Shown: positions 42,180 through 57,201, numbered from the stretch's first letter. The stretch: DNA of 64,000 nt from Macrobrachium rosenbergii (GCF_040412425.1 NC_089744.1:32560243-32624242); one strand, 5' to 3'. The notes: generated from the letters alone by a model not told the origin. Program-made: numbers and translations.

Positions 42180-42500
42180 CGGCAGCATGCGGCGCGACCG
42201 TTACGGACCACCTGGCCATGCGCCGGGGGGCAGGAACCTTTCGACCTGCTCAAAACCCTGCGTGGGTGGCCAGGTCAGGTGTCAGGTAGCGTGGCCCGAC
42301 CCGCACAGCGTGGCGCCACCCGCGGGCTGACCGCGCAGCTGCCACGTTGTTGCCTGGGGCCCACGCTGTTCCAGTGGCACTGCGTGGCTGTCAGAATGGC
42401 GTGGGAGTAGACGCGGCAACGCGCCGCATCCCCCGCAACCGCGAGATGTGGCAACGCTTTGACCTGGGATAACAGGGACAGGCGGCGCGCTTCCAGGTCA
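42180..42500. other. GC/CpG-rich subterminal segment
   Basis: Strikingly GC-rich, with many GCGC and GTGGC phrases, unlike the surrounding DNA. It lies inside the Harbinger element near its left TIR and has no recognisable coding. Confidence 0.8.
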
Positions 42501-43030
42501 TGTCCCGCTCTATCTTCGTCCCCATTCCAAGTATTGATGAGAGTAATATATCATGGATTTGAGCAATATCTTTTATTAAATCAACCAAAATAAACGGAAG
42601 TAGCACAAATGCACAGGGCAAAATAATCCTGAATTGATACATTATTGATTTTTAAATAAGTCCAAAATAAATACAGAACAGAATAGAAACAATGTTAAGA
42701 GAAGGTACTTTCAAAAAAATGATTGAATTATCATATCAGAATAGATTCCATGTTAAGAAATTATTAAAAAGGGCAAAATAACTGCATCTTCTTTCTTTTA
42801 TTTATATGTATGTTTATTTCATATTGATTAAACATACATTTGCAAAGTCATGTCCCGCTCTATCCTCTTCCCAATTACACAAGTATTGATGAGAGTAATA
42901 TATCATGGATTTGAGCAATATCTTTATTAAATCAACTAAAACAAACAGAAGTACAAAAATGCACAGGGCAAAATAATCCTGAATTGATACATTATTGAAT
43001 TTTAAATAAGTTCAAAATATATGCAGGAAC
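42496..43030. repeat. Internal direct duplication in the Harbinger element
   Basis: Segments of about 180 bp at 42497-42680 and 42848-43030 both begin TCATGTCCCGCTCTATC. They share AGTATTGATGAGAGTAATAT and GCACAGGGCAAAATAATCCT, with about 165 bp between them. Confidence 0.9.
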
Positions 43031-43289
43031 AGACATTTAAGTAATTACAACAATCAGGTATGCAAGAGAGTAACTAAATCATGTTCTCCACACCAGTGCA
43101 GGAGCCTTCAGGAGATGAAAGTATTCCTTCAGCATGTTACGCTGTTCCTTGCATCCCTGTTGCAGTGTTGCTGGTCACAGTTGGAAGGGCTGCTCCAAGG
43201 ACGGGTCACTCCTCCAGCTACCAGGATGACAGCATGTGTGACAGGGTGCTCCTGATCTCCTTCTTTGTCTTCGTGCATTTCTTCTTATG

Positions 43290-44455
43290 ATCATATTGTG
43301 CAGAACACAGGGCGGACATCACTAATGGCTCTATATGGTCAGGCTTCAAGCATATTGCAGTGTGGAATGTTGGAATCTGTTTGCCAGAATCCCAAAGGCG
43401 TTCTCCACCGTCCTGCGTGCCCTACTTAACCTGTAGTTGTAAATCCGTTCCTCCTTGCTAAGTCCTCTTTGGGGTAGGGCTTCATAAATTCCTCAGGGGA
43501 AGGCATCATCGCCAATAGGAAGTAGGCACAGGAGATCCATTAGGTTGACCTGGCAGGGCATCCGGTTGGGAAGATTTTGCTTCCTCTTGCAACAGCATTT
43601 CTGCCAGTCGGGTCTGGGCAAATAACATTTGTCTGACTCTGACCCAATGGCTCAAAACGTCGACATACAGGAACTTGTCAATGAAGCATCAGCAACTGCA
43701 AGTAATACCATGGAGTAGAACTTTGTAGTTGAAGTAATGCACTGCCCTTGGGAGGGTTATGGAGCCTAATGTGCTTCCCATCTATAGCTCAATTACGTGG
43801 GAAGTTCCACCGTTCTCAAAACCCTGTGCAACCTCCTGCCACGCTTCAGGTGTTTGTGGCACCTGCAGTTCCTCATCCCCGAAGGCAGCAACAATGGCCC
43901 TGCAGGTCTCTGGTACGATGAGACTAATGGTGTTGTGGGCTACCCGGAACGAATATTGCAGACTCTTGTATGAATCACCTGTAGCGAGGAAGCCGTGGGG
44001 TGATAGCAACACGTAGGCCTGGCTCAATGGGTTTCCTCCAGAATGTCACTTTCTTCTGAATGGGGTGTGACCCGTTCAACAATTCCCATTGAAGAGGTCC
44101 TTGTCAATCTGGTAAAATTTCTGTACAGCTCTGGGGCTTTGTTGACAACCCGCCATCAGGTTGTCATAATGACCTTGCTCCATCCTTTTTTTGCAATAAC
44201 GGCCACGCCCACACCCTCCTTGGGCGCCTTTTTTCTGCCCTGCTTTGCAGCAATCATTGCAAGCTCCAGCAATAACATGACGTGCACATACTCAATGACA
44301 AGTGGCAACAATTCTGTCTATCCGACGTGCTATAGCTATGAGTTGACGATTTCAGCTATGTTGTCCATGTTGTTTCAGCACGTTGGTAGTATGTCTTGTC
44401 GCTGTGGTATTACGGCATTGACTAGCTCACACGTGCAGCTGCCGGCCTTTATATA
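43290..44455 (-). pseudogene. PIF/Harbinger transposase, broken
   Basis: On the minus strand the 44027-43782 frame contains FLATGDSYKSLQYSFRVAHN. This is the conserved 'F-L-A-T-G-x-S-x-x-S-L-x-x-x-F-R' block upstream of the DDE domain, followed by a TPEAWQEVAQGFE segment. Further on, an IGDDAFP motif (near 43510) and EEFMKPYP lie in two frames, so a frameshift splits the 'GD-x-A-F-P' catalytic region. An N-terminal part with stops lies at 44455-44040. Harbinger elements usually also carry a Myb/SANT-like second gene; none is clear here. Confidence 0.85.
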
Positions 44456-44788
44456 GCTGGGGTTTAACCCCGCAGTACGTGGGGAATAACGTGACGTTTG
44501 CGTAACTCAGTTACGCAGAACGTAAACATACGATATACGTCGTTGGTGTTACGTGCTCTGCCACGCACTACTTCTGCCTGCGCCGCCGCTTGTTCGTCAG
44601 CGCCACGTCACCCTTACGCAGTGCGTACATTTGCGGCGCACTATAATACGCATGCATCACGCACATCGCCCGTGACACGTATCCAGTTTGGCGGGGCCTA
44701 TTTTCTCGCGGTATGCGCCAAGTTTCACCAATTTCGGCTGTGCGTGCGCATGCGTGCCTTGATACGTGAATGTGTGAACTTAGCATAA

Positions 44789-45713
44789 ACCACAGAGGAA
44801 TAAAGTCCGCGTGTGCGAATCAAGGGGCAATTTCGTAAGCAAGGGAGTCAATGATGATGAGTTAAAGTAAGTAAAGGATGATCAGTCGCTGAACGATAAT
44901 GAATCGAGAGACAATTGAGCCCGATTATATCTTGGACCAAAAGGAACGCAAACTAAACCCCGGAAGGCCATGGTGCAGAAGCAATGACATGACGTATACA
45001 CCATAATAGAAATGCTTTGTTGATGTAATATATTAATACTAATTACAGTATTAATTGTTTTATCCTGTACGTGCTAAACAATCTATACATTGGCAATTTT
45101 TACCACTAAGAAGAACATGAACAAGGAGTATGACACCAGATTCAACCATTTCAAATCCTGGCCAGTGTCAGGATCTAGGTGTCGCAAAGTAGATCTCCTG
45201 CGCACATATTTACGCGAGACATACTTTTATCGCACACTCATCTTAAGGATGGAGTCTGGGAGGCTGTGATGGACAGGGACTGCGATTATTTATCGATCAA
45301 GTAGGACCTTGGAAAAAGGGAAGCTTTGAAGGCTTCCCTAGCGTTCCTTTGGTAATGTACGTTTCCCTTCTCGATCTCCTCGGAAAAAAAGAATGGCATT
45401 CACGGCTAAAAAAAAAAAAAAAAGGTCAATACAAAAAGTAGGATTACGACATGGATCCTTGGAGTCAGGATAAGGAACTGCGAGCAAAAATGACTTGGCA
45501 TACTTATTACTCTTCCTCTTAGCTCTAAAGAAGTGTGATTTCTTTTAGTCAGAGTAGGAGTAGTTTGGGTAGTAGGAAGTGTTGGCCTTCAAGGGGGAAA
45601 TTTTCATCGTCGGATGCCAACGCAGATCGTGTTCTGGCAAAGATGAAATCATTAAGGGCGAATGTCACTTAAATGCTTCTTTTTTAATATGAAAATCAAT
45701 ATTGAGTGAGTAG

Positions 45714-45716
<3 letters not shown>
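44789..45716. other. Intergenic DNA
   Basis: No gene supported. Confidence 0.5.
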
Positions 45717-45782
<66 letters not shown>

Positions 45783-45810
45783 TATATATACACACACATA
45801 TATATATATA
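45717..45810. repeat. (TA)n microsatellite with short CA
   Basis: TA to about 45780, then mixed TA/CA units. Confidence 0.96.
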
Positions 45811-47029
45811 GATGTGCCTACACAAAAATCATTTTTAAGGTCGTAACGAAGGTGTAAAAGAATAGCACAGATATCCATTTTCAGTGTTTGCAAAAGCATG
45901 CCCCAATGAGAAAATGGTTCCTCTGTGGGAAAACTCTCGGTCAAAATGGAAAAACAATATGATCTTTGACATGAAAACCTTCTGCATCAGTTCATTCACA
46001 AAGTCATTCTTGGCATGAATTATACCTACAGCACAGTAGTAATTTAATAAGAATTAGAGAAAATAAAGTTATAAAAATGAAAGAGAATTCCTTGGGGAGT
46101 CAACAGTAAAAAAAAAGGTATAAATAATACTAAATAGGATGGAGAACACGAAACTAAAATGAGAACTAAATGATGGGATAAGGTCTGCGAACAAGTTCCT
46201 TTAGCCACAGTGGACAAGGGAAAACTGGAGCTTAGATGAAACAAGATGAAATGACAAATCATAACCGTTAAAGATTTGAGGATTATAACACATTATGATG
46301 TAAAAATTTTGTATAACAAGAAAAATTTTGTATAACAAGAAAGATATAGCTAATCAACTATTATCATAGCAATGCCAGGAAAATTATCAACACCACTGCA
46401 GTACTGGGTACAAAAGACCTCTGTTACTGGCAAGTATCAGAATCGAGATTTAGTTCGTATTAAATTGGCATCATGTGAACAAATATCAAAAACAGAAAAC
46501 AGACACTCCAAGGTTAAATATATCTGAAGCAGTCACATATTCAGATAGATCTTTGTTTACAAACACGGGACTGCTGAAAGAGAGGCCTCTCCTATCAGAA
46601 CAATCACCCTTCTTTTCAGCTGTTTATTGTTAATTTCCTTGATTCGTGATCTTTTCTATTCTTCTCTTATTGTAGATTATTTCATTGCCTGTTTTGGTGT
46701 GGGTGATTATTATAAAGATTAAGTCGAAATACAAGTTAGAAACTGTCTACGGCCAACATTTTGTTCTTCATGCAGCATGCACACACGTAAGAGGCAAATA
46801 AGACAAACTGTATACTGTTTCAACTTAGAAGTTCAGGCTGGCAGTATTTCGCTGCCTTCAGAACTTACCAAAAAGATGACATTGTCTTGTTATCGCATCA
46901 CCCGAGGTTAATTCGTCTTTGCGGCTTTTTAAATTCCACTGTAGAATCCGGCGTCTCTGATCTCTTGGCTGCTATGGGGCCTCATGCACTATAGCTCTCT
47001 ATCAGCACTTTCTGCCATGAATACACAGG

Positions 47030-47060
<31 letters not shown>

Positions 47061-49318
47061 TCTCTTCGTCTAACCACTCAGTAGGTTACATAAATATCCT
47101 GCACTTAGATCTGTTATTGCTATTATAGAAATGCGTGTTGAGAGTCGACCACCTGAGAATCTTCAGTGGTAGGTAGTGCTGGTCGTGCAGTGATTTGTAG
47201 TCAAATAGGGCTAGTTAATCAAACAGTCGAGGTGAGACTAGATAATCCATCACGTTGAAAGGTTCCTCCGTGTTTAAGGGAAAGAGGATGCGGTAATTTG
47301 GTGGGGATGATATGGAAAGAAAAAAGTGAGGCCAATTGCAAAATGGGGGAGAGAGAGAGAGACACGACTCTGACGACCACCACTACTACTCAACACTGGC
47401 GCCGGCTCAACCTTTACTCCACCAGCCGCCCCAGGGTATTTCTGGCGCCAGCCTCTGCCCACCTTGTATCTTTGCTCGCCCCCTTCTTTTTATTCCCCTT
47501 GCTCCCTCCCATTTTTTATTCGTTTCCTGTCCTTTATCATGATGGTCAGGGCACTTTATCCCGGTTTGGGCTTCCATCCAAATGAGACCAGAGCCCCTCG
47601 TCACATCGGATCGATCGCGTATTCCCTGTTGCCCACCATCGGCCCATCATGTCTTACTCAGCCGTTCGTGGACCTAGTCCATCTTACTTCCTGAACTCTG
47701 ATATTCTCTTTCTTCCGAAGGAGAGTTTTTGGCAACTACTCGCTGGCCCCTTCACTCCTCCACAACCCCTACCCCTTCCACCAACGACTCTTGCTTGTCC
47801 TTGTCACTGTATGACCAATTATTTTAATATGCCCTGGCCATTTCACTTGGTACGTATCGAATTACGGCCCCAAAATTCCTGCCAGTGTGCCTCGTTGATG
47901 TGAATTGGTTATAAATATACTTCTGATAAAAATGCGAAGTCTTCCCATGTCATTTTTGGGAACTATCAATGCTGTTTATATACTTACTGGTCATGTACTT
48001 CATGTTTGCATACCATTGTGTTATTTAAGCTAAAAAAAAAAAGCGCCACAATTTTCACATAAGTTTCTGTTTGTCTTCCTGCTTTATCCGGAGAGAAAAT
48101 AGTTGTTCCCCAGTGATTTTAAGAGAGAGACGCAGACAGGCAGACAGACAGAGAAATTCTCAAGATCGAGGAGCATGTCTTTGTCCGACATCTATATAAT
48201 GAGCACCATTGAAATAGTTTGATGTGTCTTGCCTACAGTGAACCTCGATTTCTCTCAGTTCCTGAGTCTTCTTGAGTGCACGGAGAAACGTGATCATTGT
48301 TCTGGCCAGATTGAAGCAGGAAGACTGATAAATTTTAGTGGACATTTTGACGTTTTTCCTTCGCATGGAAAAAAATTTGCTGATAAGCTAATAAGGCAAT
48401 TTTTGTTATATCATCCCACAAAGTCTGAAATGGTACGCTGTAAATTATTAGGAAAAATTTTCTGCTTCTATGTCAACCGCATGACTCGGCTGTTTTTGTC
48501 CTATGTAGGCCTATTGTTCATACATGGAATTTCGCCCAGGTTTCTTTACTATTTTACCGTTTGTCTGTCTGAATGATAGATTTCATTTCTCACGATAGAG
48601 GTAACACTGTGTTCATCATTCTGCAAATAATACCAAATATCAAAACAAAATTTGAAAGCAACAAATAAAATGTATTTAGCAAGCATGGCTGATACAGATA
48701 TAAACTGAAACTGCATTCTTTTGAGTTTAACGTGTGGACACGTGGCCCAGTGGCAAAGCAGTGAGAATACCTTTCACAAGTTACATTTTAGTCGAAAATC
48801 CTTCTGTCATCTTTTGTGCCTTTAGCGCGCCGGTGGACTACGCGCTTATGTTTTACCTGTTTCACAGAACGTCAGAGACCTTGTTCTGTTGAGATGCTAC
48901 GATGTTACACTGTCCAGGGCCAGAAGTCGTTTATTTCATACACTACAAAGGTGTGAACCTTCTTGTCATTGTTACGGATGATGATGATGATGTTCATCAT
49001 ATAAGAACATAATGCTATTTTGAAGATACCTTACTCCATTAACTTAATAGTATTTATCTACTTGAACACACGCACAAACAAACACATACACACATATATG
49101 TATATATGTGTGTTGTGTATATATATACAGACAGACAGACAGAGAGAATCTTTGGTTGATCTATTAATCTTTATTTATATACCTGTTTGTACTGGCAATT
49201 AGTTTTCGTTGTGTTTTATCTTTTGTTTTACAAATGTGTACTCTGCTTTCTGGAAGCTTGTTTAGCAAGTTCAGAGACTTTTAGTCCGTACCATGTTTTG
49301 AATGTGAGATCATGCTGA
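45811..49318. other. Intergenic DNA
   Basis: Contains a 19-bp tandem pair at about 46304-46342 and (CT)n at 47030-47067. A GC-richer stretch at 47280-47800 has no convincing frame. A tRNA A-box-like GTGGCCCAGTGGCAAAGC at 48741-48758 may be an old SINE head. Frames of 95-115 codons at 47298 and 48229 have no recognised domain. Confidence 0.4.
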
Positions 49319-49362
49319 ACAACAACAACGACAACAATAATAATAATAATAATAATAATAAT
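49319..49362. repeat. (AAC)n(AAT)n microsatellite
   Basis: AAC/ACA units followed by AAT units. Confidence 0.95.
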
Positions 49363-49881
49363 TATCGTATCCCAGACCCAGCGAAAGGTAGAAGCATTAC
49401 AACAGCGGGTCTCCACATCGCACCCAGCACGGGCTCTTCGTCGTGGAACAAGCAGTGAGTGTCCCTTAGATAGAAGAAAACTTTACAGCTGTTACATCAC
49501 TGTAACGATCTCGGTAACAACAACAATAATGATTTTCTTCAGTCACAGTATATCGGGTGAATTTTTCTGCATTCCAGACTTATGCGTTCATTATTTGCTT
49601 GAAGCCTGGATAAAAAAGAAACGATGAAATGACGGCAAGTTATTTTTGTTACTGAGATCTGAAACAGCTGACATCTTGCGTCCACTCCATGGCATCGGTG
49701 TCACAGGTAAGGCATTTAGGAATTTCGTTAATAGCCAATGCATGCCAGGGTTCGTGGCCGTAATTTGCACAAATGCTTGTTTACCTGTGCAATATGTGCA
49801 CGTGTACCCGGGGAAGTATATGCATGAGTTTCATACATGAACCAGTAATTTGGTTGAAAACTGTGTATATATACACACACA

Positions 49882-51243
<1,362 letters not shown>

Positions 51244-52285
51244 GCAGCAGTTGCCGATTGCAGTTTCTGCTCCTTTTCTGCTGGTAGGGAACGTTAGGCC
51301 GCCCAGCATATATTTGGGACTCATTCTGTATTTCTTATTAACGTTACATTTTTCCAACATATTCCGTTCACCTTGTTACTCTGCCACGTTGCTTTGGGAA
51401 TGTATCGTTCTTTGTCTTACATTTTCTGTTATTTCAGTGGTTTCTGTTTTGTTATCAAAAGCGCCATCTTTTTAAAAACATACGTAGGTCATTTGAACTT
51501 AAGGACCTGAAAATGTATCAAGAGAGGGCTATCACTTTTTAAAGAAAGCTCTCTCCTGACGAAGGGAGATTCTCAGCTTCCTGAAAACGCGCGTTGACGT
51601 AGCAGTTTCCTCGCATGACCGGCTACTTATGGCTATCTTCTGCTGTGACGTGGTCACCGAAGCCTAAAGGGAAATTGTTGGCTACGTTTCAAGCATGGTG
51701 TTGTGTCTATGCCTACAAGTCCTCTCTCGCCTCACTCATTTCTCTCTCTTATTTATTGCAGACTTTAACGAGTAAAAGTGAGAGCGAAATACAGTAATCG
51801 TTTGGCGAAACACTTTTCAGTAAGAGCTGCATTTCTACCGAATGAACTTCTGTAGCAGAAGCAAAATGTCATTTTCTCTTTTCGTATCGTTCTGCTCCGA
51901 TTATTTGCGTCTAACGAGTAACGAACCGTAACTCTTCAGATATGATGCTGTTCTAGAATTAGAGACATTTTCAGCGAGACATCCTTGGAGAGAGAGAGAG
52001 AGAGAGAGGAATTTTTTGTATAGTCACAAAACAATGTGCTAACGTATTTATGTTTGTAAAGGGTAAGGAGTGTAAGCAAGTGCAACGTACTGTAAATGGA
52101 CCCATCATGTAAATATTGGAAAGGCCTGGAGTAGGACTCGGCTAAAGATCAATTTTTCATGTGGGCAAATGAATATAATACAGTAGAATTAGTATTTCAT
52201 TCAAATTATTCCTATCATTTTCAGCATTTGGGAAAGAAGCAGATTAACCTTACTTAGAAATCGAAGAAAAAATAAATTACTTATT

Positions 52286-52337
<52 letters not shown>

Positions 52338-53385
52338 AAAGCATGTTAAGTCCCACATGAAATTTTAAAGCAAAATGAATTCATACTGCACATGAGAATA
52401 AGAATGATGAATAAATCTTGCTATCATTGGATAAACTGACCAATTTAGTCTCAGCATTAGATCTTCACTAGAGCGCTTGTACTAAAAGTTCGTAAGCAGA
52501 GCTTGCCAAACATTTAATCGACACAAACTCACTTGACTAACAGCGAATCCAGTGTTCTTTTAGTTGCGTACATATATAATTTTTTTTATCTACGCATTAA
52601 CAGGCGCATGCATTTTCAAGCAGTGGTTTCTTGCATTCCTACGAGTCTGCTTTAGAGGGTATAATAATAGTAGTATTTGTCCCGGTTATAAAGTATAGAT
52701 TTCTTTACGAGAAAAACAGTACGCTTGACCATTTCACTACTCTCGGAAACATTGCTCGGGACCCTGAGTGTATTATTCCATTCATCTCTGCATTGTACTC
52801 TCGTGTGCTCTGGATTGAAGACCTTTTGTTTCTAACATGACTGCCATCCCTTCCCCTCCTGATATTGCTCTCCGTGCTCCAAGTCTACCTTCTAATGCCA
52901 AATAAGCCTTGTTCTTTGCGCTCGTCTCAAAATATTTACCGAATCTTCACACATTTTCTCCTTTTCTCTTTAAAACACTTATCCGGCATATAGCTAGAAG
53001 AAACTTCATTACAATAGCTATCATTTCATTAATTTCTCATCAGCAGTTATTTTATGCTTCACCTCCAGCAGTGTATTAAATCTTCCTCTGCACATACTGC
53101 GTCTTTGCTGTCTTGCGTGTACTCTGGATCTTCTTTTAAATGAAATAAATACTGTTTCAGTATCTCTTTCTTTTCATCATTCATCGCTTTCATAGTCTCT
53201 TTCATACTAGCACTTCCATATCATTCACCTTCCGGCTATTATCATCCTCCAATTTCTGAACCTAGCCGAACAACCACAAGACACTTTGATTCATCTTTTC
53301 ATACTCAGTTCCCGACCCCTTTTTCATAAGTTGTATTTCAACAGAGATCTTTTACATTCATAACTGATCCCTGATCCCCTTTATC
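51244..53385. other. Intergenic DNA with two (GA)n tracts
   Basis: GA tracts at 51989-52008 and 52290-52336. No gene supported. Confidence 0.45.
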
Positions 53386-53389
53386 TACC

Positions 53390-53590
53390 GAGAGCAACCA
53401 GATTCGCTGAACAGCAGAACCAATAATGTGCATTAAATGTGCCTCGTTGTCGAACTTCTCAGTTCCAGAGGTCTTTTATCCCTCACACCGTTGGACTGTG
53501 GAACAGCCTCCCAGAGGTCGTGCTATTGGAACTAGAAGTTCAAGCGAAGATGCAATTCATTACTACCCTACTACTATTTTCCTTGCATTT
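53390..53590 (+). pseudogene. LINE ORF2 C-terminal fragment
   Basis: A plus-strand frame includes PRCRTSQFQRSFIPHTVGLW followed by NSLPE. This is the conserved tail found after the RT domain in many non-LTR retrotransposon ORF2 proteins (R-T-x-x-F-x-x-S-F-x-P-x-x-x-x-L-W-N-x-L-P). An upstream ATRFAEQQN stretch in the same frame is cut by a stop. No RT core is present, so this is a 5'-truncated relic. Confidence 0.7.
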
Positions 53591-53745
53591 TAATATATAT
53601 ATATTTTTTTTAATTGGGGTCTCTTCTTTCTGGGTTTCCCTTTACTTCCTGTTACTGCTTCCTAATGAACACCATATTTTTTGGAAGCTTGAATTTCAAG
53701 TCAATGGCCCATGTGGTTTTGTTCCATATGAACAGGTTTCATCCG

Positions 53746-53748
<3 letters not shown>

Positions 53749-53805
<57 letters not shown>
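53749..53805. repeat. (AAT)n microsatellite
   Basis: About 19 AAT units. Confidence 0.98.
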
Positions 53806-56051
53806 CCCACAACGTTGAACCACCATCTTCAGTCCTTTCTCCAACTTATCTCATTTATCCATCTATTTTCCTTTTTAAATACTAATGGAGAAAAATTTAC
53901 ACATAAACAGTTACTTTCTCCAAACATTTTTTTACACTCATGTACCCTAATCACTCCATATCATTCATCCAGTCTAGCTATTTTGTATCCAGCTCTCACA
54001 CATTCAGTTATTTTTATCTTGCAGCATCATGCAGTGTTAAGAGTGATTGCTATCAGCCCCAAGGTACGTGTGATTTCTGTGACGCAATGACCCTCGGTAA
54101 TTACAGTCACTTAAAATATTGTGTCAATGAATTTTAGGTCTGCGATTCATGGTGCACAGTTATGACATCTGCTCGTTTTCTTAACTATATAATTTACTGT
54201 CATGATAATTGCTCGTTTTCTTATCTAGATAATTTATTCCAGATTACAATTCGCGTTTATTTTTTTTAAACTCTTGTATATTTCATGACATCGCAGCCCT
54301 CAAGTAATATACTTCAAGAGGAAGAATAGCACACGTGATCTTATGTTTTATTTATACAATAGTGATGGGACACGTCAAACACACCATCTAGAAATTGATA
54401 TAATACAACCCTGTAAATTTCAAATATCCTCAAAAAGAAGTTCTTTTCATTAAATAATATCAATAATATAAATCTAGAATATTTTTTTTTATATTATCGT
54501 GGCAAATTGTCAAAAATTTATAATTTTTTACTTCCACCTGACTATGTCTACAATAATATTTATCAATAACATTGATCATTTCCTTTGTTGATTTGTTACA
54601 ATGTTACCAAATACAAAAGAATTAATATTGGTTAATGAAACAGATCAGATAATGCTAAAAGGTACTTTAAATATTTAAATGTAAATTATATTATATAAAA
54701 TAGTACTTTTAATGATTCATGGTCGTTAAAAAGTAAAGTTGTCGTTTATTATCCATGTAAGTTAATTTAACTTGGTAATACTGCGTGGCAGACGACGCGC
54801 GGCTCTTGCTCTGACATTCGTTTGTGAGTATAATTTTTTATATATGCAAACAACTGGGCTTTAATTACTGTAAGGTATTGACTAAAATACAGTTTGGCTA
54901 TAGGATAAGTTTTATGTTACTGGTTAAGTCTTGCTGCTTTTGTGTTCAGAATGGCTTATATAAGGATGTCATGAGTCTTAGACCTAGCTAGCTCAGGCCC
55001 TATTGTGTCTATTAACGCCTAAGCTAACACGTTTTCGAGTTTTAATTAATAAAGCAGCCAAGGGGAATTATTGATGAATGATAGGACGACATGATAACGG
55101 TGTAACTCATTTATTTCCCTCCAAATACTTGAACTGCTGGCTATATTTTTCCGAGTGCGTGTCTTATTGCGTGTCTTATTCTTTGCTTTTTTACCATTAG
55201 GCTAGGCTAGTTTATTTGCTAAAAGTACTGGTGAGTTGTGATTGTTAGACACATTTCAATGGGTCGTTAGTCTGCTTAAAAGCAAAATATGAAAGACTTA
55301 AGTTGCATCCTAACTTAACCTAACACCCTGGGGTGTTTAGCCTTGACCCAACTGGGAGAGTGGTGGGTGGCTTCCCCCCTGCCGACCCCCCCGAGGTGAC
55401 ATCATGATTAGTGAAACATGTATGTGTACCATTCTGTAGTGCTACATTACTTTATATTATGAGACGGGTGAATTTTTCATTTCTGTCAAAAATACACACC
55501 CAGAGCCTTAACGGTAATGGGGGACCATAGGCTAGTGGGAAACCTGGATTTTTGAATGAGGAACTATGAAAACGAGTGAAATAATGGATTACATCATAAA
55601 CTAACTAAGAATACTGGCATCCTGTCAGACTTAGGACAAAGTATATTTACCGTGAGACCACTCCCGTTAACTTAACCTGACTTAGGATGCTATAAATTTT
55701 AGGGAAACAATTTTTTCATCTTTTCATACAGTGGTTATTTGTCTTCTTTTGCCTACCCCAGCCTACCCTGACCCCAAGACTGTTGTTTCCTGCTGTGGTC
55801 CCCTTTATTGTTAGAATTATGAGTGTGTGGATTGGGTTAACCAACCATTTCCAACAGTAGTGAATGTCAAATTTGTCAAAAACACATCAGAGATGAGGCT
55901 GTCTGAAAAGCCTATTTAACATTTAAAATTGCATACCTCACTAGCAAGCTAGCCCATCAGTTTCACCTCCTCACACTTAAAACTGCCTTTTTTTTACAGG
56001 CAATCATCTCATCTTACTGAATCGGTATCATTGACTTTCAATAAAAGTCCC
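53806..56051. other. AT-rich intergenic DNA
   Basis: A GC-richer patch near 54783-54830 is followed by GTGAGTATAA, a donor-like site that could mark a non-coding first exon. This is too weak to call. No gene supported. Confidence 0.4.
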
Positions 56052-56055
56052 TTAA

Positions 56056-56702
56056 CCCCTTGTGGATGGATAACATACATATATGTGTACATATAGCTTT
56101 GTGGTGAAGTCTAGGTAACATACATATATGTTAAAGATTTTGCACCATTCAGTTTGAATTAATTTTGCGGAAAAAATGTTTCGATCACTAAATGTTTCGA
56201 TCACTTCCATGGGCCATAATTGACTTCTGGCAATTCACACAGCCAGTCTGTAGTAGCTCAGTGGAGGATAGAGAGAGATCAGTTTTACTTGAGATGTCAC
56301 AGAAGAATGTACTGCTGCTCCCGAACCCAGGGAATCTCATAAATATTTTTTAATAAATATGCTCAGAATTTGTTACTGATTTTAGTTCTTATCTGTTATG
56401 ATATTGTGCAAGCTGTAATTATAATTTTACAAAATAAAAAAAATATTAGAAAAAACACTTATAACATTTAGCATATTTTTACGACTGTCTTTTGTGAAAG
56501 AGACCTCATGCAGGGTTGGAAATATTCACTTTCAACTTCACAAGGAAGGTACAGAAAATTTTTTAGAATTTTTTTCTTATAACATGTGCAAGTGCATATA
56601 TTCCCCTTTCCATTGATGCTCTTTTGTTTTAAATTGACCATCCTTAAATTTAGCCTGGGCCAGGGGCTGTGCTTGATATATATTTAGCCAGGACTGTGAG
56701 GG
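56056..56702. mobile_element. Possible piggyBac-type MITE with TTAA flanks
   Basis: The ends CCCCTTGTGG and CTGTGAGGG are short imperfect complements, and TTAA flanks both (56052-56055, 56703-56706), as piggyBac transposition would leave. The interior has repeated ACATACATATATG phrases and no coding frame. TTAA is common in AT-rich DNA, so chance is possible. Confidence 0.4.
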
Positions 56703-56706
56703 TTAA

Positions 56707-57199
56707 ACGAGAAGGTGGTCAAGATTGGACTGTTTGCTATGATGGATTTTATGTCCAAGAAATAGTTATCCAGAAAACTTGAGGATATCACAATATACAA
56801 CAGTTTGTCCTAACACTGCGGGATCTAATTTGGGAAGATGATCCAGAGATTCTTTTATGGCCAGTTAGAACTTTAAAGACATCAGTTTAAGAGAACCAGG
56901 TTACAGACCTGGCCATCTGAGACTAGTATTGATCAGTTCCCTGAAAAAGTTATTGTCCAGAATATCATATTTGTTGAGCTGTTTGTTGAAGGACATATAC
57001 CTGATCTTATTCATGGCTTCTTAAGCGAACAACATCTGTTTTTGTTGTTTGGTGTTCCCTAGGATGTGATTCAGGTACAGTACAGTATGCAGATAAAGCT
57101 ACTGTTGTTGCCATTATTATTTCAAATACAAAATAAAAGTTGTTGTTATCCCAAGCAAAGATGTAGAATAAATTAAGAAGTGTTGTAGCCCTTCTTTAC
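56707..57199. other. Intergenic DNA
   Basis: No gene supported. Confidence 0.5.
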
Positions 57200-57201
57200 T
57201 G

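Larger units (their letters stand above)
42052..44785. mobile_element. PIF/Harbinger DNA transposon, 2.73 kb, complete ends
   Basis: The termini TGCTAAGTTCACACATTCAC (42052) and GTGAATGTGTGAACTTAGCA (44785) are perfect complements, and the TIR continues with ACGTATCAAGGCACGC-like sequence to roughly 35 bp. TAA flanks both ends (42049-42051, 44786-44788), the 3-bp duplication typical of PIF/Harbinger. The subterminal regions are CpG-rich. A broken transposase lies on the minus strand. It is non-autonomous as it stands. Confidence 0.93.

Noticed and set aside
47274..47903. GC-richer stretch with several overlapping open frames
   Set aside because: The frames overlap on both strands, are Pro/Leu/Ser-biased from C/T-rich DNA, and none shows a domain or good splice sites.
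48229..48576. 115-codon plus-strand open frame
   Set aside because: No recognisable domain; the C-terminal half is hydrophobic in the way AT-rich random DNA often gives.
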